Source: Owenia fusiformis (Eukaryota > Annelida > Polychaeta > Sabellida > Oweniidae). Taken from it: 64,000 nt of DNA. This document shows positions 35,601 through 46,704 of this stretch, one piece after another (the first letter of the stretch is position 1; the number at the start of each line of letters is the position of its first letter). Location of the stretch: NCBI GenBank assembly GCA_903813345.2, contig CAIIXF020000004.1, positions 15,261,196-15,325,195 on the forward strand, in the 5' to 3' direction. Below the pieces are notes generated by a model. It was not told the origin of the DNA and searched no databases. It saw nothing but the letters and a program-made list of their open reading frames with translations. The translations under genes were made by a program, and so were the position numbers.

Positions 35601-38600
35601 ACATTTTGACACTATTCATTTATAATGTTTGATACTTGGTCACTATTCCTTTGTAATGTTTGACATTTGGACACTATTCCTTTGTAATGTTTGACATTTG
35701 GACACTATTCATTTGTAATGTTTGATACTTAGACACTATTCTTTTGTAATGATTGCCATTTGGACACTATTCATTTGTAATGTTTGATATTTGGACATTA
35801 TTCCTTTGTAATGTTTGTCATGTGGACACTATTCATTTGTAATGTTTGATACTTAGACACTATTCTTTTGTAATGTTTGACATTTGGACACTATTCCTTT
35901 GTAATGTTTGACATTTGGACACTATTCCTTTGTAATGTTTGACATTTGGGCACTATTCATGTGTAATGTTTGACATCTGGACACTATTTCTTTGTAATGT
36001 TTGACATTTGGGCACTATTCATTTGTAATGTTTGACATTTACACACTATTTCATTATAGTTTTTGAGAATCTTGTGACTTTATTTTGCATTTACCTTAAT
36101 TCTCTATTGAAGAAAACTAATACTTCAGAAAATAGCGATTTTGGAATAAAAAAGTTTCTCATAGAAATGTTTTTAAACTAGTAAAAGGAACATTCTAAAT
36201 AAATCAATAACTGATTAAATTGAACATAACTTGTCATATAAATTTGAGAAAATGATTTGGAATTCACATTTACCTTGCATTTCCAACAATGCCTCTTCTT
36301 CTAGTTTCTTACGTTTGGCTTCTTCCCTTTCATAGGCTTCAATTTCAGCTTGATCTGCACAAAGACGCAACAACTCTAGTGTACCCTCACATCCTATATC
36401 ATTACCATCAAGGTAGAATTCTCTGTAATAACATAAAATACAGGGTGAAACCAGTTATTTTGCAACATGTTTCAAATATACATGTACATGTAGTATGAGA
36501 AATTCAAAGAATTCTAGAAAGCCAATGCACCTGCCTGTAATATAATATCAAGAATCTCATCATAATATGTTTCTCTACCAAATACATGTAGATCCTCACC
36601 ACTTGCCATTTATATTTGTTACAGACGTCGAAATTTGTTACAGACACCATTTGTAAAAGACACCAAACACAGTCCACAAAAAACAATAGAAATAGATATG
36701 AATTTTGCTTATACCTGACAGCAGTGGTTGCCGCTATGTCACCAAGGATTTTGCCAACTTTTGAGGTGAGCTCACAGAAGCACATACTCAATGAAATGAC
36801 AGTCTTGTTGCCTTCTAAGCCCCGACATAGGTTCATGCATCCTTCATCCCCAAACCTGGAGTAAAGAAAATATTAAGTAAAACCAATGAGGGAAAAACAA
36901 GTAAGTAGGAATTTGTTCCCCTGCGTATTGCATGACGGGTAATACATGTATTTTGTCCATATAAGAAAAACTTCTGTGTCTCCTTGATTGAAGAGTGAAT
37001 CGCGAATGGGAGAATTGGTAAACTTTTAACTCTAGTATCATAGTGTGTAAAATATCGAAGTTCATAATCTTCATGTTAACCCTATGACTATACTAGGTGT
37101 GTAAAATGTCATATGGTAATTTTCTTGTTTAACACCATGGCTATACACTGTATAAGGTGTGTTAAATATCATAAGTCGTAATCTTCATATTTAACACCAT
37201 GACCATATAAGGTATGTAAAATATCATAAGTCGTAATCTTCATATTTAACACCATGACCATATAAGGTGTGTAAAATATCCTAACTCGTAATCTTCACGT
37301 TAAACACCACAACCATATAAGGCACCTGTATGTAAAAGAGCATAAGTCATAATTTTCATATTTAACACCATGACCATATAAGATGTGTAAAATATCATAA
37401 CAAAATCTTCATTTTTAACACTATGACCATATAAGATGTGTAAAATATCATGTCCAGATTGAGGAAATTTTCAGCAATGAACAAAAGCTTTATCAAAAGA
37501 TATTTTACAATATCAAGATACACTCACTCATTGTAATCAAGCAGTATATTTGTAAGAGAGCTGCATGCTGGGAAGGCTTCTGATAATCGTTTCAGAGGAT
37601 ATGGTTCGATCAAACAGTCCATCATTTCTAGCGTTTTAATGGGGTAGTTGTCTGCCCCCCTCTCCATCAGTAAGGCCTGAAAGCAACAAAAATTTAATTA
37701 GATTTTGAAGAAACAATGTTGGAGACTACACATATTGGCATGTGACATTACCATCAGAAAAATCTTAGGAACTAGTTATTTCTGATCAGACAGCTAATTT
37801 TTTAAAGATAAGTAAAACCTGTCTAAAGTAAAGTAAAACCTGTCTAAATTGAACACCCCTGAACTGACCAAAAGTGTTCAATTGACTAGGCTCTCACTAG
37901 GAGATTCTCCAGAGTCTAATGTCTTAAAACCCTCTTGCTCCAGAGTCTAATAGCCTTTCCGGAGTCTAAAGTGTTTTTTCTAAGTCTAATTTTATTTTTT
38001 AGTCAAATTATTTGCAGTAAAATTCTTGAGAAAATACATAAAACTGGATACAAACAAGGAATAGGAAGTCAGAAACCTTTTAGAAATAAATATTGGGATT
38101 AAAATAGCAAGATAATCTTAAGAAGTATGTTGAAAAGTATACTACTAGGATATCTCTGATCTCACATGGGGGAGAAGTAGCCGCAATACCGCGAAAAAAG
38201 TAGTCACAATACCGCTAAAAATCCGGGGTCTAAAAATTTCCTGGTGAGAACCCTGGCAGGTGTTCACATTTCAAGGTTTTATGAAAGTCGATGGAAGATT
38301 TGGGATGAAGAAAATGTGTTCACATTGAGAGGTGTTCAGATTGAGAGCTGTTCACATCGAGAGGTGTTCGGATTGAGAGCTGTTCACATTGAGAGGTGTT
38401 CGGATTGAGAGCTGTTCACATTGAGAGGTGTTCCGATTGAGAGCTGTTCACATTGAGAGGTGTTCGGATTGAGAGCTGTTCACATTGAGAGGTGTTCGGA
38501 TTGAGAGCTGTTCACATTGAGAGGTGTTCGGATTGAGAGCTGTTCACATTGAGAGGTGTTAGGATTGAGAGCTGTTCACATTGAGAGGTGTTCGGATTGA

Positions 38601-40300
38601 GAGCTGTTCACATTGAGAGGTGTTCGGATTGAGAGCTGTTCACATTGAGAGGTGTTCGGATTGAGAGCTGTTCACATTGAGAGGTGTTCAGATTGAGAGC
38701 TGTTCACATCGAGAGGTGTTCGGATTGAGAGCTGTTCACATTGAGAGGTGTTCGGATTGAGAGCTGTTCACATTGAGAGGTGTTCGGATTGAGAGCTGTT
38801 CACATTGAGAGGTGTTCGGATTGAGAGCTGTTCACATTGAGAGGTGTTTGGATTGAGAGCTGTTCACATTGAGAGGTGTTCGGATTGAGAGCTGTTCACA
38901 TTGAGAGGTGTTCGGATTGAGAGCTGTTCACATTGAGAGGTGTTCGGATTGAGAGCTGTTCACATTGAGAGGTGTTCAGGTTGAGAGCTGTTCACATTGA
39001 GAGGTGTTCGGATTGAGAGCTGTTCACATTGAGAGGTGTTTGGATTGAGAGCTGTTCACATTGAGAGGTGTTCGGATTGAGAGCTGTTCACATTGAGAGG
39101 TGTTCGGATTGAGAGCTGTTCAGATTGAGAGGTGTTCACATTTCAAGGTTTTATAAACATGAAAGAACTCCTAAATTATGACCAAGGCACCCTAGCTAAA
39201 CTTTCCATATGAGAATTAGTATATCTTACAGTATAATAGTGCCAAAAACAGTATAGTAAGCTTCTAGAAATACACATGAATGATGATACAGTAAAAACTG
39301 TCAAGTTGAACACCTTTGGTACATCTAAAGGTGTTTCACTTGGGAGGTATTCCACATACTGTAGATACACTTATTTTGAAGCTACTTAATTTGACAGATT
39401 TGCTCAATTACAAATATTGGTGGCTATTTAATTAGCTATTTCATTTTAACTTGGTCTTGGGATTTTGGAACGTGTTCCACTTCTAAAGGAGTTCCACTTT
39501 ACAGGTTTCACTGTACATGGTAAATACTTTATTTATTTACTCTATCCTAGATTTCAAATTGCTGATCTATTTTTTCTTAAGTTAAAGTTTATTATTCCAT
39601 TCAAAACATTTACAAACTTATAATAACACTATGACACAGAGCAGCCAATATTGTGTTTAAAAGGATCAAGGTCATGTGATAGTAAAAGAATTAATAATTA
39701 CTGACATATTGCAATTACTTACCAATGTAGCTATATCCTGGTGTTGTAGTGGTAATTGCCATATATGGACATCCTTGATCCACTTGTAATGCTCTTGCCT
39801 TATAGAGAGAAGTAAGGACTCAATGCTGACCTGTGTGTCTTCAGGTAAAATCTTAGGTACTGCTTCTAACACAAACTAAAAATAAACATATAGGCTCTTA
39901 TATTTTACACACATGATAAACCAAGATTTCTCATTTATAGGCTCATGGGCATTTGTTTGAAAGCGGGTACATCAAAAACTAGAAAAATTCCCTCTTCAAA
40001 AGCACATAATGCATGTTTTAGATATAACGACTGTGTTTATGAAATCGCATACTTATGTTCATTTAATAGAATAAAATTAATACTTCATTAACCTACCTTG
40101 GCAAGTATTTGATTTTCTTCAATACAATTTTTAATCTTTGACTTGAGACTAGGTGATACAAGACTATTGCTCTGCAAACAATTGTTTTCATATGTACGCA
40201 GGAAACGTTTCATCACTTGTTGAGGGGTCTCTGCAGTTCCCGCCAACTTTTTTGGCTTCCCTTTCTTTTTGCCCTTCTTCTTACCCTTCTTTGGAGGCAT
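32621..40300 (-). CDS. Lysine-rich leucine-rich-repeat protein
   Basis: Nine coding exons: 40300-40097, 39875-39723, 37676-37528, 36855-36715, 36422-36274, 35214-35134, 34300-34147, 33582-33476, 32763-32621. All borders are GT/AG and phases agree, giving 426 residues. The N-terminus is MPPKKGKKKGKKKGKPKK. LRR-like segments of the ribonuclease-inhibitor type occur at SLTNILLDYNEFGDEG, EFYLDGNDIGCEG, IYKLHIADNGLDAMG and LEELDIEDNLIGDMGG. A Glu/Lys helix (about 240-262), a long lysine run near 285-300 and another near the C-terminus separate them. No signal peptide or membrane segment. The last exon may instead splice at AAG|GTAAGA (32648) to an unseen exon, and exon 8 may end at 33464. Role unknown. 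The basic tails and the divergent CCDC39 neighbour would suit a ciliary protein, but this is a guess. Confidence 0.75.
33190..33380. repeat. Imperfect TTTCGGTGCCG palindromic repeat
   Basis: Repeated words TTTCGGTGCCG, GGTGCCGAAA, GTGTCGAAAC and inverses, GC-rich against an AT-rich intron of the LRR gene. The open frames across it are low-complexity artefacts. Confidence 0.6.
34423..34610. mobile_element. GGCCCGTAGCC-family MITE copy
   Basis: Reversed copy of the family: CCTGGCCAAAAAATTATTTC, AAAATCATGCAGTTTTTCAC, CTGAGCACTTTT and GTGAGCCCCC in order. The ends are degraded. It lies in an LRR gene intron. Confidence 0.6.
35590..36050. repeat. 31-bp minisatellite in LRR intron 5
   Basis: About 15 copies of a 31-bp unit combining GACACTATTCCTTTGTAATG and TTTGACATTTG. 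Variants include GATACTTA in place of GACATTTG. Confidence 0.9.
37080..37450. repeat. 55-bp minisatellite in LRR intron 3
   Basis: About six to seven imperfect copies containing GTGTAAAATATCATAAGTCG, TAATCTTCATATTTAACACC and ATGACCATATAAG. Confidence 0.85.
38290..39145. repeat. 32-bp dimeric minisatellite in LRR intron 2
   Basis: About 26 highly uniform copies of a 32-bp unit made of two related 16-mers, TTCACATTGAGAGGTG and TTCGGATTGAGAGCTG. Flanks carry AAAACCTGTCTAAATTGAAC and TTTCAAGGTTTTAT, so the array grew inside a copy of the AAAACCTGTAAAGTGGAAC repeat family. Confidence 0.93.
39289..39518. mobile_element. MITE of the AAACCTGTAAAGTGGAAC family
   Basis: The left end is TACAGTAAAAACTGTCAAGT with TGAACACC. 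The right end, inverted, reads TACAGTGAAACCTGTAAAGT with GGAACTCC. About 230 bp, non-coding. Single-ended relatives lie near 16434, 47930 and 53310. Confidence 0.65.
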
Positions 40301-40687
40301 TGTGAGATTGTTTTTATGCGTTTAATTTAATCGTTCTTAGCCTGTTAGTTTTACTCCAGTCAATTAGATCTTCTAGCATACTGTACTACAGTATAGGCAG
40401 ATTTGTTTTTTGGCTGAACTCATATTCACCACTTCAACATTCCACATGGTAATTATATTCAGTGTCTAGTTTCCTGAAATTACAAGAAATGAATCGCTAT
40501 AATCTACAATGCCAGTGGCTCAGCGTCTGAACTACATGCACCAAAATACAATGGCAAAGCTGGGGGCAAAGCAAACAATAGACCTACTGTATCCATTGAG
40601 TGATTTTATAATACTCAGCAGAAATGGATCCACTTATTCCTCATACTCTATGGCTGTGTACCTGTAGTATCTTGGCTAACAACAGTC

Positions 40688-41640
40688 TTGACAGAGTCTA
40701 AAAATTTCTCCATCTAAAATGTCACTCGACTTTTTGGCAATTAAAAGTCCCTGCCTGCATTTAGTAGTCATATATTGTCATATGCATAATTTTGAAACCA
40801 TATCCTAATTATTTCACAAACCCTTTGTTGATTCTGCCATAGTTTCCAATTTGTAAACAGCATTAAAGCCTTTTTAATTGGGAACTTTTTTGAAATTTCC
40901 AAAATGGCTGCCATGTGATTCCAGAATTAACATGAGTGTGACGTGACATCACAGTTGCTCGTTCCTAGGTAACAACAAGATCACAATTGCTCGTTTCTAG
41001 ATAGCAACAAGATTTTTGATAAAATGGCACAGAATTACCCTGATTAAGGTACAGCTGGAAAGTAACATTTTGGTAAAAAATTGCTATACCAGCACATGTT
41101 ATTTTCTGGTACAAAATAAAGTATGAAGACATGTGTCAATTTCCTTGCTTTTTTCAGGAAAGTATCATTACATTGTCTTCTTTAATAATATCTAGTAGGG
41201 GTTCAATGGGAACTCCAGGAAATTCTGATATTTCACACTTTCTATTTTTCCAAATTTTCTTTCAAAGTTTCCAGACAACACAGGAGTTACAATTGACCTG
41301 TTTCCAGGTTTACTAAAAGTAGACAGTGTAATGATACTTTCCTGAAAAAAGCAAGGAAATACACACATGCCTTCATACTTAATTTTGTACCAGAAAATAA
41401 CATGTGCAGGTATAGCAATTTTTTACCAAAATGTTACTTTCCAGCTGAACCTTAACACCCTTAAAATCCGATTTTCAAAGAATATATTTGGAGAAACAAT
41501 AAAAGGTAAGTGGAATAAATTAGAAGATGGTTTCAAGTTACCACAGAAGTCAATTTGAAACTCAAGAATGCTTTCTTTGACTCATAATCACAAAAAAGTC
41601 GAGTGACATTTTAGATGGAGAATTTCTTAGATTTGTCAGG
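40688..41640. mobile_element. Nested fold-back element
   Basis: The outer inverted ends are at 40688-40740 and 41590-41640 (CTCCATCTAAAATGTCACTC and its inverse). Inside, a longer pair at 41045-41185 and 41325-41452 shares AAGCAAGGAAA, CTTCATACTT, GGTACAAAAT and CCAGCTG in inverted order. It lies upstream of the LRR gene. Open frames of about 60 codons here are not genes. Confidence 0.7.
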
Positions 41641-42455
41641 AGAAATCTACAAATGTAGATTCAAACATAATATCTCCCGTTCTAATCTTTTCTATGTAAA
41701 ATTAAATAAAATTGGAATAAATATTACTTTTGATTATACGCAAGACGTATAACTTAGTGTATTGGATACACCAATATGGTATAAAAAGCCACAAAACTTG
41801 AGAAATGTTCACCTTTTCACTGACCGCCATGTTGTTTATAACGACAATTCTAAAAAGCAACTAGACAACGAAATTAAATAATTTATTCATTGCAGTTTCT
41901 GTTTTTTACAAAACTGTTAATTTTACCAATGAAACAACATTTATTATTGTTTAATTTGGTCATCTTGTATAACATTGATTGTGCATACTTGAGACAATTT
42001 ATATTTTCGTTTAAGAATACAGCCGTGGAGTTGTTACTCTAGACATATTAATGTTTACATCCGGGCATCTGTCGCCACAGCAAACATCTTCCATGTTGAA
42101 TTTTTTGAAATCTTTCGAATAAACTTGAAATTTAGGAGACAATACAGGTAAGAATGGCTCAATATTGAGTATCTTGCGAACCGAATACATAAAGATTACC
42201 TAGGAATTGATGAAATGTGAATCGCATCCATAAACTGTCTAGAATATGTCGTTTAAAAATTGCGGAATATGTCAATGAATTTCAGTCAAAATTGACAAGC
42301 CAGTGGAAATTCTACCCGAGTAATGATTATCATGATGTGGGTTGTTATTTCCAGCTTTATTAGACACCTCTCCTCACATTAAACTTCAAAACATTGATTC
42401 GTGGCTGTACAACTCAATGCACCAAATGTTTTTCAAGTCTTACATGTAGGCCTAC
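41641..42455. other. Gene-free spacer
   Basis: AT-rich, between the fold-back and the composite repeat. No supported exon. Confidence 0.4.
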
Positions 42456-42747
42456 AAAAACGTAGGGGAAGTGGTCCTAATTATCGCACGGTCCTAATTA
42501 TCGCACGATTGTCCTAACTAGCTAAAATATGCGCCCACCATCTTTTAAACCAGTGTTACGAAAAACAGTTCAACACCATTACTCCCAATCTTCATGATTT
42601 ATTCATACATTTTAGAAATATCTCTTCATTTTTTAAGAATTGTCTATGTCTATGTCAATAATCTGCAAAAGGCTAATAAGCCCATATAAAGCAGATATAT
42701 AATTTAACAGTGATAGAATTTGAATAGAATATAATTTAACGGAGTGG

Positions 42748-42866
42748 CTCCAGGACCGACAATTGTCGGTACTGGAGACTGTCCAGGGGTATTTGCTGGG
42801 GTACCGACAATTGTCGGCACTCTATCGTCACCTAGTAGTGCCAGATAGAGAACCGACAATTGTCGG
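42748..42866. repeat. Cluster of CCGACAATTGTCGG palindromes
   Basis: Three perfect 14-bp palindromes CCGACAATTGTCGG or close forms, about 45-50 bp apart (centred near 42762, 42810, 42860), with extended arms such as GTACCGACAA/TTGTCGGTAC. A half-site follows near 42900. Confidence 0.85.
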
Positions 42867-42956
42867 TACGCAAGTGGCTGCTACGTGTTTTTGCTAGAGA
42901 GCCGACAATTTCATAAATAAATCCACTACTTTTACTTTTCGGAATAACCTCATCTC

Positions 42957-43023
42957 GATAGCCTAGTGGTTAGCGAGCACGACTCCAACACACTCGGTCC
43001 CGAGTTCGAATCCCGGCGGGACC
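42957..43023 (+). ncRNA. tRNA-like sequence (SINE head or tRNA pseudogene)
   Basis: It has a box A (TAGCCTAGTGGTTAGCGAGC) and a box B (GAGTTCGAATCC) at tRNA spacing, with CTCCAAC in the anticodon-loop position. The T stem pairs except for one mismatch. The 5' acceptor strand does not pair with GCGGGACC, and the anticodon stem does not close. A T-rich run follows. It is better read as the head of a tRNA-derived SINE or a decayed tRNA than as a working gene. Confidence 0.5.
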
Positions 43024-43987
43024 TACTTTTTTCTTTTGAGGGGGGGGCATAGTGCTTCTTTTGCAGTTTGGAATCGTACAGGCATTAACTGTGAGCCATA
43101 ATTTATTTCGACAAAAATTGATTCAACTTCCATTAAAATTGTCCTACAACTTCAATTAAAAAACATTTTAAAGCTCTTTTCTTGTTCTATCTAATGGGTC
43201 GATATATACAGTTAGGGGAGGGGATGCTTTCGCCCCCGTCGCTCTCTACCCTTACTACGCCATGGCACAGGAGAAATATATCATTTGGAATATATTACTG
43301 TTTACTTTGCGTTTGGTAGCTCCCTCATGCGAGATGGAATCGTGGCCATTAACTAAGGGAGCCAAATGCAACTTCCATCAAAAATTGTGCTATAAGGTAT
43401 GAGTACCGTAATCCAACACCAAATTCGAAAATTCCAGATTCATTCGTAGATACGAAAAATTTCGAACGGAATACGTGACATATACGTAATTCGCGTGAAA
43501 AGTCCGAACGAAATGTGTACGTTTTTTTCGGCGTTCGTATTTTTGCTGTGTAGACGAACTTTTTTCGAAATTTTTCTACACAAATATTTTTGCTTGACAA
43601 TTACCAGGTAAAATGCGTATTTGCGTGACATTTTCTGTCACGCAAAAATAACTGGCGTGACTTCAAATTCTTCAGCAAATGCGTGACAAATACGCAAATT
43701 GCGGGACAGTTGACAGGCCTGGGGTTATTTAGAACGATACCACAGGTTTTTAAATGGACTATATAGGGTTTGGTAATCCCCGGGTAACCGGGGCTAATGC
43801 CCTCCCCGGGTTTTGCACTTGTTCCCAAAATATCCGTATGATATCTGAAATATCCCCCCGCGCATTGCGCATGCGCCAGAAAATTCGAAAATCAATATTT
43901 GTCGGTCCTCTAGCGTGTAAACACAGCATATCTCCCGTACCGACAATTTCAATTTGTCGGTCCTCTAGCGTGCCACCACATCAGAGT

Positions 43988-44017
43988 CTAGAGTACCGAC
44001 AATTGTCGGTACTCTAG
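43988..44017. repeat. Perfect 30-bp palindrome
   Basis: CTAGAGTACCGACAA followed immediately by its exact reverse complement, built on the same CCGACAATTGTCGG core as the 42748-42866 cluster. An imperfect pair with the same core lies at 43937-43965. Confidence 0.9.
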
Positions 44018-44201
44018 CCTTTACGATAATTTAAAACCTTAACATTTAAAAATAGATCTATGGTTTACAACTCATTTTACCTGGGGAGACTGTCAGGCTA
44101 CCGCGTTGACATCACCCCCTTTTACCAGTAGTGCAGGCTTGTTGCTGTGCACTGGGGACCCTTTACATTAAAACATAGATCTATATTAAAAACACACCTA
44201 T

Positions 44202-45343
44202 TTAATTGCAGTTATTGACATAGGCATAGTATGATGATTTAAAACTACTTAGCCTGTCACAGTCTAAGATGTCACCAGGTAGAGTGTTCCATTTAGCTAT
44301 TGTCCTAGGGAAATAGCTAAATTTGTATGCATCCGTTCTAGCTGATGGTTGTATGAACTTAGAAGGATGATACAACCTAGTGTTGGTATTGATCTGTTGG
44401 CGGAAGTATGGAGGCACGTCGATGGCTGCTAGGTTCTGCTTTCCTTTGTAGAAAAGGAAAACTCTAGCAGCCTCTCGACGCTCCTTCAGTGGCTCCCACT
44501 GTAGGTCTTGAAGAGCTTTGGTGACGCAGCCTGGTTCCCTTGAGTGACATTTGGTTACAAACCTGGCTGCTCTTCACTGTACCTGTTCCAACATATCAAT
44601 ATCTTTTTGTCGGTATGGATCCCATGCCGAGCTGGCATACTCTAAATTAGGCCGGACTAGTGACTTATACGCCTGAGCCTTCACTTTTTCAGGGCATTGA
44701 TGGAGGTTGCGCCTGAGAAATCCAAGCACCTTATTGGCTTTGGATACAATAGTTTGAATATGTGTAGTCCAGCGTAAGTTATTTGTGATGTCAATTCCTA
44801 GGTATGGGATGTGTGTTACCGACTTAAGGTTTTCCCCTAGCATGGTGTAATTGTGCATGATAGGGGATTTACCTTTGTGAATATTTAGCACATAGCATTT
44901 TGATGGATGGAATTTCATTTGCCATGTTGATGCCCAGGAGACCAGTTTATCAAGATTCTCCTGTAGTGTTAATGCATCTTGCTTGCTTTCGACTGTCATG
45001 AATAAAAGGCTGTCGTCTGCAAAAAGCTTAAGACTGGCTGAGGATGATAGGTTATTGCCCATATCATTGATATAAACAAGGAAACAGAGTGGTCCAAGAA
45101 CTGTTCCTTGAGGAACTCCTGATTTTACTGGAGTTTTTGAACTTGATTCACCATCGAGCACTACCTTCCCACAAGCCAGGATCTGAACCAGTTCAAGTTA
45201 TTATTGCGAATTCCATAATAGTCGAGTTTGAGCAAGAGGCGTTCGTGAGCCACCGTGTCAAACGCTTTGTTTACCTCCGCCATTGTCATGAATGCTTTTG
45301 CGCAAGAAGTGAAATTCGTCTGACAAATTTTGACCCCCTCCAA
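44202..45343 (-). pseudogene. Broken non-LTR retrotransposon reverse transcriptase
   Basis: The minus-strand fragments line up in order. 45343-45161 has KAFDTVAHERLLLKL (RT motif region). 45161-44574 has GVPQGTVLGPLCFLVYINDM and the catalytic FADD, followed by the thumb (YLGIDITNNLRW, LVRPNLEYASSAWDP). 44417-44202 has the C-terminal tail (FSYFPRTIAKWNTLP). A frame change near 45161 and an in-frame TGA near 44573 break it. The endonuclease and the 5' half are absent. Motifs fit the Jockey/CR1-like group. It is dead and encodes no full protein. Confidence 0.82.
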
Positions 45344-45724
45344 ATAAAGACAGAAAAAAAAGTGTCTAATGTATATTTTGTTGATATTTTACACTAAAAC
45401 TGATCGAAAAATGATTACAGCATATGTATGTATCTGTTATAAACAGAGAAATGTATACAGTATCGTGAAATGACATCTGAAACATAACTGTGCGATAATT
45501 AGGACGACTGTGCGATAATTAGAGTCTAAGAGTCTGCGAGTCTAAGGGGTCTTAAAGTGTTAGCGTTTGGAGATTGAGAAATGTCAAACACTACTTAGAT
45601 TTTAAAGGAAATGTTGATCTTTCGTCTCATATTCTCAAAGTAAGTTGAAGTTATCATATTTGAAATCGTCAGTAGTTTCCCTGAGTACCCGCGCGATGAT
45701 AGGACGACTTCCCCTACACGTTTT

Positions 45725-46704
45725 AAACCATGAGTTTGGTGCACATGTTACATGTACTTAGAAAGATATGATCATGCATCGATACAGGACATACATGTAC
45801 AGTGGGGAACATAAAGAATTACAATAGCTATAAAAAATACATGCTGTCGAACATGTAATAAATTCTTACCTCAGTGTATTCAGTGCTCTATTTTTTCTGT
45901 CCTAATAAGTCCAAATATAGTGGAATTTGTTTCCATAATGACAAATAGGAACTTAAAAATTTGAAGTGGATATTCACATGTTAATGCAGACTCTTCATGA
46001 GGTGTTGAGGTGACTTTGGAGCCGGATTACGCCGCAAGGAGGATTGGCTCCCAGAATGCAATATGACACGTGCCAGCTTTCAAAATGCCCTTCTGCCATT
46101 TTGAAACCTGTCACAAGTAAATAAGGTAAACTGATGTTGCATTCTGGGAGGCAATCCTCCTTGGATCACAAACATGGCAATTCATGAAAACATTTGTTCG
46201 ATTTGGTAGGAATTTATCCATCATTTGCAGGTATGAAGCTTTGGATTCATTTATTGTGCTACTTAGAGTGAACGGGAATTATTTTTCTACCGCTTGGGAG
46301 AGTTTGAGACACGAAACATAGAATTTAGCTCATTGTGACAACTTTTGATGATTGATGTGCTAATTAGCATGGCATGGCATATAGCCTAGCATATAGCCTG
46401 ACAAGAGAAAAAAAACAGTATTTTTCAAAACAAGACGTCCTAAACTGGTTGAAAGGTTGAAATAACACTAGAAAATCGCTTGATTATAAAGCAGTCTTAT
46501 TTACACTTTGTTAGGTTCTCCTACTTTTGGAACAAGAAAACTTACTCTGAGAGTCTTAATATGAGAAAACCAAAATTTTAGATAAGGCCTGGGCATGAAT
46601 TAATAGCCACTGACTTCCTGATTGCAAAAGGCTTGTTAAAGTTCAATGTTTATATGTACATGTAACACATTTTTGTCTTCTGTTTTTTCCAGTAAAAGAG
46701 CAGG
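45725..46704. other. Spacer upstream of CCDC39
   Basis: No coding exon. It contains a 131-bp TIR element and, at 46691-46692, the AG acceptor that precedes the CCDC39 start, so at least one non-coding 5' exon lies upstream. Its position is not clear. Confidence 0.45.
46034..46164. mobile_element. 131-bp TIR element
   Basis: CAAGGAGGATTGGCTCCCAG at left, inverted at right (CTGGGAGGCAATCCTCCTTG), sharing ends with 16613-17117. The interior has an imperfect palindrome, TTTCAAAATG...CATTTTGAAA. Confidence 0.7.

Larger units (their letters stand above)
42456..45724. mobile_element. Composite 3.3-kb repeat with inverted ends
   Basis: The left end AAAAACGTAGGGGAAGTGGT, followed by CCTAATTATCGCAC twice, is mirrored at the right: GTGCGATAATTAGG at 45489-45523 and AGGACGACTTCCCCTACACG at 45701-45720. 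The interior holds CCGACAATTGTCGG palindromes, a tRNA-like segment and a decayed reverse transcriptase in minus orientation. It is either one large element or nested insertions into a TIR element. No transposase was recognised. Confidence 0.65.

Noticed and set aside
42957-43023. Functional tRNA gene, possibly Trp by its CCA triplet
   Set aside because: The acceptor and anticodon stems do not pair; kept only as tRNA-like.
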